Of a stretch of DNA of 64,000 nt, positions 35,909-41,742 are shown one piece after another. Under the pieces are notes generated by a model that saw only the letters and a list, made by a program, of their open reading frames with translations, was not told the origin of the DNA and searched no databases. This stretch comes from UBA1205 sp045534635. GTDB taxonomy: Bacteria > Bacteroidota > Bacteroidia > Bacteroidales > WCHB1-69. The stretch covers positions 124,001 through 188,000 of the forward strand of contig JAZSKB010000044.1 in assembly GCA_045534635.1 (NCBI GenBank), in the 5' to 3' direction. A program made the position numbers and the translations under genes. Each line of letters opens with the position of its first letter. Position 1 is the stretch's first letter.

Positions 35909-37264
35909 TTACTCTTTAACAAACTTGGTAGTATAATTGCCTATTTTTACAAAGTACATGCCTTTGGCTAATTCAGATACATTGATTACTAACAAGTTTG
36001 TTTCTTTATTGTCTATGTTCATAACTACACGTCCAGTTATATCGAATATTTGAACATTTTCTGTAGCATTTTCTATTGTAAGCATTGTTTTGGCTGGGTT
36101 GGGATACAAGTGAACAGCATTATTTACATCGCTAACTTCTTCTATTCCTGTGGTTTCTTTGGCAAAATACGCTATTAAGATTGTATCACTTAACACTTGA
36201 ATAGTTCGGGGATTTTGCGTATTTCCATCACTCCATTGTGTAAAATGATAACCATCATTAGCTGTTGCGGAAATTGTCCATGTAGAATCGGTGCAAATTG
36301 ATGTTGTTATACTTGCCACATTTCCCATTGTTGTATCTTGTGAAAATACTGTATATTTATATGAAAGTTGTTCTATAATATTTGAAAAAAAAGAAAGCCC
36401 AGATTGACTACTATACCAAGATAAACTACCACAAGGAATATATATTGGTATGGAATATGGAACTCCTCCAAATACTTCTGATGATAAAGAAGTATTAGAC
36501 CCAAGAAATGTTACGGAAGTTAAGCCGCGACAACCAGAAAACGCAGAAGTCCCTATGCTTGTAACGGAATTGGGGATTGTTATTGAAGTTAAGCCAATAC
36601 ACATCTCAGACGCCTCTGTCCCTATGCTTGTTACGGAATTACCTATTGTTACGGAAGTTAAGCCGCTACAACCATCAAACGCATTATACCCTATGCTTGT
36701 TACGGAATTGGGGATTATTATAGAAGTTAAGCCTCTACAACAAGCAAACGCACACCCCCCTATGCTTGTTACGGAATTGCCTATTGTTACGGAAGTTAAG
36801 CCAATACAAGAATTAAACGCCCTATCCCCTATGCTTGTTACGGAATTGGGGATTGTTACAGATGTTAAGCCACTACAATCCATAAACGCATAATCCCCTA
36901 TGCTTGTTACGGAATCAGGGATTGTTATTGAAGTTAAGCCCCTACAACCCTCAAACGCAGAATTCCCTATGCTTGTTACGGAATTACCTATTGTTACGGA
37001 AGTTAAGCCACGACAAAAATAAAACGCAAAATTCCCTATGCTTGTTACGGAATACGTAATATTATTATACAATACCGTATCAGGTATGGTTATATTTCCT
37101 GAATAAGAATTGTAATTGTTATCTTTATACGTAACTGCTGCCGTAGTATCACTTGTAATATTGTAATACAAACCACCACTATAAAAATCATACGCCCAAA
37201 CATTGTGAGCAAACAACAACAAAATAGTTGCTAAACTTATTTTTTTTATCTTCTTTTTTACCAT
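35909..37264 (-). CDS. BspA-like leucine-rich-repeat surface protein, type IX secretion cargo
   Basis: A 451-residue exported protein. A signal peptide (about 1-24, ending VWA) is followed by eight 23-residue LRR_5 (TpLRR/BspA) repeats, residues about 80-263, of the form AFxxCxGLTSVTIGNSVTSIG. A Gly-rich beta module (about 300-365, with GYHFTQWSDG) resembles InlB B-repeats. The last 75 residues are a type A sorting domain (VHLYPNPAKTML, then VFDITGRVV-like and AKGMYFVKI blocks). It should be exported by the type IX system and anchored outside the cell, where BspA-like repeats often bind host or neighbour surfaces. The promoter and a possible attenuator lie at 37292-37399. Confidence 0.9.
   Translation of the reverse strand: MVKKKIKKISLATILLLFAHNVWAYDFYSGGLYYNITSDTTAAVTYKDNNYNSYSGNITIPDTVLYNNITYSVTSIGNFAFYFCRGLTSVTIGNSVTSIGNSAFEGCRGLTSITIPDSVTSIGDYAFMDCSGLTSVTIPNSVTSIGDRAFNSCIGLTSVTIGNSVTSIGGCAFACCRGLTSIIIPNSVTSIGYNAFDGCSGLTSVTIGNSVTSIGTEASEMCIGLTSITIPNSVTSIGTSAFSGCRGLTSVTFLGSNTSLSSEVFGGVPYSIPIYIPCGSLSWYSSQSGLSFFSNIIEQLSYKYTVFSQDTTMGNVASITTSICTDSTWTISATANDGYHFTQWSDGNTQNPRTIQVLSDTILIAYFAKETTGIEEVSDVNNAVHLYPNPAKTMLTIENATENVQIFDITGRVVMNIDNKETNLLVINVSELAKGMYFVKIGNYTTKFVKE
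36476..37027 (-). repeat. eight 69-bp tandem repeats within the BspA-like gene
   Basis: Each 69-base unit encodes 23 residues. A core around CCCTATGCTTGTTACGGAAT (plus strand) is repeated almost unchanged, while the bases that encode the two or three surface positions vary. The GNSV and PNSV versions roughly alternate. Such near-identical units can gain or lose copies by recombination or slippage. Confidence 0.88.
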
Positions 37265-37303
37265 ATATTTTTTTTATTTTATAAATATTTATTAAAATTT
37301 TTC

Positions 37304-37346
37304 AAAAAAAATGCAAATAACCCGCACAGCGGTCATCTGCATTTTT
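37304..37346 (-). promoter_or_regulatory. terminator-like hairpin in the leader of the BspA-like gene, possible attenuator
   Basis: AAAAATGCA (37307-37315) pairs with TGCATTTTT (37338-37346), and an inner CCGC/GCGG pair supports it. On the minus strand a T-run follows the hairpin before the start codon at 37264. It lies between the likely promoter (37392-37399) and the gene. A second hairpin (ATTAGCA 37352-37358, TGCTAAT 37376-37382) precedes it. An intact 16-codon frame (37342 to 37292) starts inside the hairpin. Confidence 0.4.
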
Positions 37347-37391
37347 ACTCTATTAGCAAGTCTATAAAAATAAACTGCTAATTTCAATTTG

Positions 37392-37399
37392 CAAAAATA
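37392..37399 (-). promoter_or_regulatory. -7 box (TATTTTTG) of the BspA-like gene
   Basis: Minus strand TTGTATTTTTGCAAA, giving a leader of about 120 bases, unusually long for this window. Confidence 0.45.
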
Positions 37400-37470
37400 C
37401 AATTTTTTTATAAATATTTTTGTTTTAGAAAAAAATTTTTTTTTTAAGTCACTGTATTATTATTTTTTCG

Positions 37471-37495
37471 GGTGTCTTCGGCAGGATCAGACACC
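37471..37495 (+). repeat. REP-like hairpin, copy 2
   Basis: Perfect stem GGTGTC/GACACC around the loop TTCGGCAGGATCA. It shares the 13-base loop with copies 1 and 3 and has the same orientation. Confidence 0.65.
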
Positions 37496-37512
37496 AAAAA
37501 AAATACATGAAT

Positions 37513-37543
37513 TTCGGAGGTTTCGGCAGGCTCAACCTCCGAA
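37513..37543 (+). repeat. REP-like hairpin, copy 3
   Basis: Perfect 9-bp stem TTCGGAGGT/ACCTCCGAA around the loop TTCGGCAGGCTCA. It lies 17 bases after copy 2, so the two form a direct doublet. Confidence 0.68.
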
Positions 37544-37573
37544 GATAAAAAAATAAAAAAGCAACGACGTTGC

Positions 37574-37592
37574 AAAAAAAATGCTATCTTTG
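37574..37592 (+). promoter_or_regulatory. extended promoter of the DUF2147/deoC pair
   Basis: Eight A, TGC, TATCTTTG (37585-37592), then CA, 23 bases before the ATG at 37616. Confidence 0.68.
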
Positions 37593-37615
37593 CAAAAAAA
37601 ATAATTCTATACAAG

Positions 37616-38035
37616 ATGAAAAAGTATATCATTGTATCAATAATTTTTCTAATAACAGGTATTTTATCCGCCCAAAATCAAGCAGACAAAATCATTGGCT
37701 ACTATCATTCTATTGACCCATTCACTGGCGAAGAATCCCAATCAGAAATTTACAAAACCTCTAATGGCACATACGAATGTAAAGTGTGCTGGGTAGGCAA
37801 TCCAGAAAAGAAAGTTTATTTAAATCTTGTCTTTCTTAAAAATTTGAAATACAATTCAGAAGAAAATGAATGGCAAGATGGTATTGTCAAATATCCGGGA
37901 AGAAAAGGTACCTATAAAATATATATGAAATTTGAATCGAATACCAAACTAAAAGTTCGAGGATATTGGGGCATCGCAATGTTGGGCAAAACAATGTATT
38001 GGACAAAAGAAAACACAAAACGAAAACAAAATTAA
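37616..38035 (+). CDS. DUF2147 family secreted protein
   Basis: A 139-residue protein with a signal peptide (cleavage near LSAQ) and the DUF2147 pattern IIGYYHSIDPFTGEExQSEI, YECKVCWVG and GYWGIAMLGKTMYW. Of unknown function. It is a divergent paralogue of the protein at 2456-2896 and is closer to the usual family, which has ILGxW at the start and a G..(R/K).YWG..... W end. It lies three bases before deoC and shares its transcript. Confidence 0.75.
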   Translation: MKKYIIVSIIFLITGILSAQNQADKIIGYYHSIDPFTGEESQSEIYKTSNGTYECKVCWVGNPEKKVYLNLVFLKNLKYNSEENEWQDGIVKYPGRKGTYKIYMKFESNTKLKVRGYWGIAMLGKTMYWTKENTKRKQN

Positions 38036-38038
38036 CCG

Positions 38039-38854
38039 ATGAACACATTTTGTACACAAAATATTAATTATCAAATAGAAAAAGCACAAAAAAGTGATTA
38101 TCTATTCTTTAAAAATCAGCAAGAAGCATTGCAATTTGCCCTCAATTGTGTAGATTTAACCACCTTAGAAGGCAATGATACAGAAGCAAAAGTATTATCT
38201 TTATGTCAGAAATCCAACCACTTACAACCACATACGGCAGCAGTTTGTGTATATCCAACATTTGCCTCATTGGCAAGAAAAGCATTAGCAAACACCGCTA
38301 TAAAAGTAGCCTGCGTTGCAGGAGGTTTTCCTGCTGGACAAACCTCCTTAAAGGTAAAATTAGCAGAAATAGAATATGCTATTGAACAAGGAGCCCAAGA
38401 AATTGATATTGTAATTTCTCGTGGAAAATTTTTAGAAGGCAAATACGATGAAGTACTTAATGAAATTCAATCAATTAAAACACTTTGTAAAGATATAATA
38501 CTAAAAGTTATTCTCGAAACAGGCGAATTGCAAAATACCGAAAATATATACAATGCTTCTATGTTAGCAATACAAGGAGGAGCCGATTTTATAAAGACAT
38601 CAACAGGAAAAATAGCAATCAATGCTACCCCAACCTCTTTCACAACTATGCTATTGGCAATAGCAGATTATTATCAAAAAACAGGAATCGCTATTGGCAT
38701 CAAACCAGCAGGAGGAATAAGCAGTATTTCTGATATTGAACTATATATCAAATTATTAGAGCAAATTTTAGGACAAAAATGGCTCAATAACAAATTATTT
38801 CGTATCGGGACAAGTCGTTTAGCCGACAAATTATCGCAAGCAATTAATCAATAA
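38039..38854 (+). CDS. deoC: deoxyribose-phosphate aldolase
   Basis: Splits 2-deoxyribose 5-phosphate to acetaldehyde and glyceraldehyde 3-phosphate, completing deoxynucleoside catabolism. The 271 residues contain VCVYPTFASLA, the KVACVAGGFPAGQTS segment, EIDIVISRG, the Schiff-base Lys in FIKTSTGK (about 187-194) and GIKPAGGIS. Together with the deoxynucleoside kinase at 7914 it fits handling of scavenged deoxynucleosides. It starts three bases after the DUF2147 gene. Confidence 0.93.
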   Translation: MNTFCTQNINYQIEKAQKSDYLFFKNQQEALQFALNCVDLTTLEGNDTEAKVLSLCQKSNHLQPHTAAVCVYPTFASLARKALANTAIKVACVAGGFPAGQTSLKVKLAEIEYAIEQGAQEIDIVISRGKFLEGKYDEVLNEIQSIKTLCKDIILKVILETGELQNTENIYNASMLAIQGGADFIKTSTGKIAINATPTSFTTMLLAIADYYQKTGIAIGIKPAGGISSISDIELYIKLLEQILGQKWLNNKLFRIGTSRLADKLSQAINQ

Positions 38855-38857
38855 GTG

Positions 38858-38882
38858 ATTTTGTAAAAAAATATTACAAAAT
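38858..38882. terminator. weak convergent terminator, deoC/fabH
   Basis: ATTTTGTAA (38858-38866) pairs with TTACAAAAT (38874-38882). The stem is AT-rich, so termination by it is uncertain. Confidence 0.35.
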
Positions 38883-38931
38883 AAAAAAATAAGATAATCA
38901 TTCACAGATTACAATTTGTGAAATTTACCTT

Positions 38932-39930
38932 TTATTGAGGATTATATCCCCATTTAAGATAAATCGCCCCCCAAGTAAATCCTGCACCAAAAGTTGTAAG
39001 TATCAAATTATCACCTTTTTTAAGATTTTTTTCCCATTCCCACATACACAATGGCAATGTTGCCGAAGTGGTATTGCCATATTTATGTATGTTAATCATT
39101 ACTTTATTTGGGTCAACCCCTAAACGTTGTGATACAGAATCTATAATACGTTTGTTTGCTTGATGAGGCACAATCCAGTCAATATCCTGAACAGATAAAT
39201 TGTTTCTTTCACAAATAGTTTTGGTAGCCTCAAACATATCTAATACCGCATGTTTGTAAACAGCGGATCCTTCTTGATAGATATAATGTTCTCTTGCATC
39301 TACCGTTTCGTGTGAAGCAGGTTTTAATGACCCACCAGCTTTTTGATGTAAATATTTACGCCCCATACCATCGGAACGCAACAAAGTATCGATAACCCCT
39401 ACATTTTCTGTAGTAGGTTCTAAAAGAACAGCAGCCGCAGCATCTCCAAAAATAGGACAAACTGCTCTATCTGTATAATCAACTATTGTTGACATTTTTT
39501 CTGTACCAACAACAATAACTTTTTTACAATTTCCAGATTCTATCCATTTTGAAGCAGTCGCTAAAGTAAACAAAAAACCTGAACAACCAGCATTTACATC
39601 ATAACCAAAGGCATTTTTAATGCCAACTTTATCTGCGATAATATTGGCAGTCGCAGGGAATTGCATATCTGGAGTAACTGTTGCACAAAGCAACATATCA
39701 ACTTCATCAACAGATGTATTTGTCTTTTTTAACAAACGCCGAACCGCTTCTGCTCCCATATCCGAAGATGCTAAATTTGGGTCTTTTAATATCCGACGTT
39801 CTTTTATACCTATACGGGTCATAATCCATTCATCAGAAGTATCTACCATTTTACTAAGTTCTTCATTATTTAATATATAATCTGGTAAATACGCTTCTAC
39901 TCCAACTATTACTGCTTGTATTTTACACAT
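38932..39930 (-). CDS. fabH: beta-ketoacyl-ACP synthase III
   Basis: Condenses acetyl-CoA or a branched acyl-CoA with malonyl-ACP to start fatty acid synthesis. The triad is visible: Cys in VNAGCSGFLF, His in WIVPHQANKRI and Asn in KYGNTTSATLP. The start is ATG 39930 (332 residues), because the -7 box at 39957-39964 sits upstream of it and inside any longer frame, and QAVIVGVEAYLPDYILNNEEL is the usual N-terminus (shown here in part). No other fab gene is adjacent. Confidence 0.93.
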   Translation of the reverse strand: MCKIQAVIVGVEAYLPDYILNNEELSKMVDTSDEWIMTRIGIKERRILKDPNLASSDMGAEAVRRLLKKTNTSVDEVDMLLCATVTPDMQFPATANIIADKVGIKNAFGYDVNAGCSGFLFTLATASKWIESGNCKKVIVVGTEKMSTIVDYTDRAVCPIFGDAAAAVLLEPTTENVGVIDTLLRSDGMGRKYLHQKAGGSLKPASHETVDAREHYIYQEGSAVYKHAVLDMFEATKTICERNNLSVQDIDWIVPHQANKRIIDSVSQRLGVDPNKVMINIHKYGNTTSATLPLCMWEWEKNLKKGDNLILTTFGAGFTWGAIYLKWGYNPQ

Positions 39931-39956
39931 AATAAATACTACAAATTTTTGGACTG

Positions 39957-39964
39957 CAAAAGTA
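39957..39964 (-). promoter_or_regulatory. -7 box (TACTTTTG) of fabH
   Basis: Minus strand TATACTTTTGCA, 26 bases before the ATG at 39930. It decides the start of fabH. Confidence 0.6.
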
Positions 39965-40092
39965 TAATTTTTTTTAAAAGTAACGAAAAAAAAATTCACT
40001 TTGCTACGATTAAAAATCGTCATAATATTGTTAAATAAAGTTATAAATTGCATTTTTTTTCATTTTTTTTAAGAAATTCCCCAAAAAAAGAT

Positions 40093-40100
40093 TATATTTG
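40093..40100 (+). promoter_or_regulatory. -7 box (TATATTTG) of gcvT
   Basis: TATATTTGCA, 51 bases before the ATG at 40152. The leader is too short to hold a glycine riboswitch. Confidence 0.55.
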
Positions 40101-40151
40101 CAAATTGTTATTGAATATAGAATTAATTAATTAAAATATTGTTTATCAAAT

Positions 40152-41243
40152 ATGAAAAACACAGTTTTTTGTCAGAAACACATTGAAATGGGAGCGAAAA
40201 TGGTTCCATTCGCTGGTTTTAATATGCCTGTTCAATACGAAGGATTGGTAATAGAACACGAACATGTACGCAAGGCGGTTGGTGTTTTCGATGTATCACA
40301 CATGGGTGAAATTTGGGTAAAAGGTGCTCGTGCTTTAGAATTTGTTCAATGGGTATCTTCCAATGATACATCTGTTCTTACTGATGGAAAGGTTCAATAT
40401 TGTTGCTTCCCAAATGGGAAAGGCGGTATCGTTGACGATTTCTTAACCTATCGTATGAAAGAAGATGAATATTTATTGGTAGTTAATGCCGCAAATATTG
40501 ATAAAGATTGGGCATGGTTGAATTCTCAAAACGAAAAATTTGGTGTTGAACTAATCAATGCTTCAGATTCAACTTCTCAATTGGCGATACAAGGACCATT
40601 AGCGTTAAAAGCAATGCAAAAATTAACAAACACTCCAATTGAAGATATGGAATATTATACATTCAAATATCTTACTTTTGCAGGTGTAGAAAATGTTTTA
40701 CTTTCTACAACAGGTTACACTGGTTCAGGTGGTTGCGAAATTTACTTCAACAATGAAGATGCTATCAAAATATGGGACGCAGTTTTTGAAGCAGGTAAAG
40801 AATTTGATATAAAACCTATCGGACTTGGTGCAAGAGATACCCTTCGTTTGGAAATGGGATTTTGTCTTTATGGACACGAAATCAATGATACCACATCTCC
40901 TATTGAAGCAGGTTTGGGTTGGATTACAAAATTCAACGATAACAAAAATTTCATTGATAAAGAATTTCTTCTTAAACAAAAACAAGAAGGTGTTACTCGT
41001 AAATTAGTTGGTTTTGAAATGATAGACAGAGGTATTCCTCGTCAAGATTATGAAGTTGTTGACGCAAATGGCAATCTTATTGGAAAAGTTTGCTCTGGAA
41101 CACAAGGGCCTTCTGTTAAAAAAGCAATCGGTACCGCTTTGATAAAAGCAGAATTTGCAAAATCTGGCACTGAAATTTTTATCAAAATCAGAGAAAAAAA
41201 TCTCAAAGCAGTTACTGTAAAACTTCCTTTTTACAAAGGTTAA
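40152..41243 (+). CDS. gcvT: glycine cleavage system aminomethyltransferase (T protein)
   Basis: Transfers the methylene group from the H-protein lipoamide arm to tetrahydrofolate, releasing ammonia. The 363 residues include MVPFAGFNMPVQY and VFDVSHMGE (substrate-binding Asp of the VFDVSHM motif), TGYTGSGGCEIY, and ARDTLRLEMGFCLYGHEI, all standard GcvT blocks. The gcvH and gcvP genes are not in the window. A perfect inverted repeat without a T-run follows (41260-41300). Confidence 0.95.
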   Translation: MKNTVFCQKHIEMGAKMVPFAGFNMPVQYEGLVIEHEHVRKAVGVFDVSHMGEIWVKGARALEFVQWVSSNDTSVLTDGKVQYCCFPNGKGGIVDDFLTYRMKEDEYLLVVNAANIDKDWAWLNSQNEKFGVELINASDSTSQLAIQGPLALKAMQKLTNTPIEDMEYYTFKYLTFAGVENVLLSTTGYTGSGGCEIYFNNEDAIKIWDAVFEAGKEFDIKPIGLGARDTLRLEMGFCLYGHEINDTTSPIEAGLGWITKFNDNKNFIDKEFLLKQKQEGVTRKLVGFEMIDRGIPRQDYEVVDANGNLIGKVCSGTQGPSVKKAIGTALIKAEFAKSGTEIFIKIREKNLKAVTVKLPFYKG

Positions 41244-41259
41244 TATCAAATAAATACCG

Positions 41260-41300
41260 TTAAATTTGCGATAACAGATTTATTGTTATCGCAAATTTAA
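41260..41300 (+). terminator. perfect 17-bp inverted repeat after gcvT
   Basis: TTAAATTTGCGATAACA (41260-41276) and TGTTATCGCAAATTTAA (41284-41300) pair perfectly around a seven-base loop. No T-run follows, so it may be a factor-dependent terminator, an mRNA-stabilising hairpin or a protein site. Confidence 0.5.
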
Positions 41301-41393
41301 TCATAATACACTCATTTTCAGTATTATTATAGATTTACATTCTTTTATTCAAAAAAAATAGATTAAAAGTTTGTATATTCCAAAAAAAAGTTG

Positions 41394-41401
41394 TACCTTT
41401 G
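41394..41401 (+). promoter_or_regulatory. -7 box (TACCTTTG) of rpmH
   Basis: TTGTACCTTTGCA with a TTTG-containing stretch about 23 bases upstream as a possible -33 element; the leader is about 55 bases. Confidence 0.65.
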
Positions 41402-41461
41402 CACTTTAAATTTTGAGTAGTAATTATAAATAGATTGTTAGGTAAATAAAAATATACAGAG

Positions 41462-41626
41462 ATGAAAAGAACATTTCAACCTTCGGTAAGAAAAAGAAAA
41501 AACAAACATGGATTTAGAGAAAGAATGTCTTCTGCAAATGGAAGAAGAGTTTTGGCCGCAAGAAGAGCTAAAGGCAGAAGAAAATTAACCGTTTCTGATG
41601 AGAAATTAGGCGGAAAGAAATTTTAA
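41462..41626 (+). CDS. rpmH: 50S ribosomal protein L34
   Basis: The translation of 54 residues begins MKRTFQPSVRKRKNKHGF and continues with the highly basic RERMSSANGRRVLAARRAKG block, the standard L34 sequence; the last residues (about nine) are a lineage-specific tail. It has its own promoter and its own terminator, so it is a single-gene transcript. It is not next to rnpA or dnaA here, unlike in many bacteria. Confidence 0.97.
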   Translation: MKRTFQPSVRKRKNKHGFRERMSSANGRRVLAARRAKGRRKLTVSDEKLGGKKF

Positions 41627-41650
41627 TTTTCTTTTTCTATGAAATAAAAA

Positions 41651-41677
41651 GTGAGTAAAACTTTACTCACTTTTTTT
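41651..41677 (+). terminator. terminator after rpmH
   Basis: GTGAGTAAA (41651-41659) pairs with TTTACTCAC (41662-41670), with a very short loop that opens to a wider one, followed by seven T. Confidence 0.85.
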
Positions 41678-41691
41678 GTCTCATTTTTTTA

Positions 41692-41699
41692 TATCTTTG
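41692..41699 (+). promoter_or_regulatory. -7 box (TATCTTTG) of the YfhO gene
   Basis: TATATCTTTGCA, 43 bases before the ATG at 41743. Confidence 0.6.
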
Positions 41700-41742
41700 C
41701 AAGACAAATAATAGATTTAAATAAATATATAATATTCTAATT

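Noticed and set aside
36450..36893. Long open frame antisense to the BspA-like gene.
   Set aside because: It exists only because the 69-bp repeat unit lacks stops in that frame; it mirrors the leucine-rich repeats and has no start signals of its own.
37444..37632. 62-codon minus-strand frame crossing the REP-like hairpins.
   Set aside because: The composition comes from the hairpins and A/T runs; it overlaps the promoter and start of the DUF2147 gene and resembles no protein.
38039..38442. Short frames on both strands within deoC.
   Set aside because: They are shadows of the clear DeoC frame, with no start signals or recognisable protein.
40101..40151. Possible glycine riboswitch before gcvT.
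   Set aside because: The leader from the -7 box to the ATG is about 50 bases, too short, and no conserved glycine aptamer core is seen.
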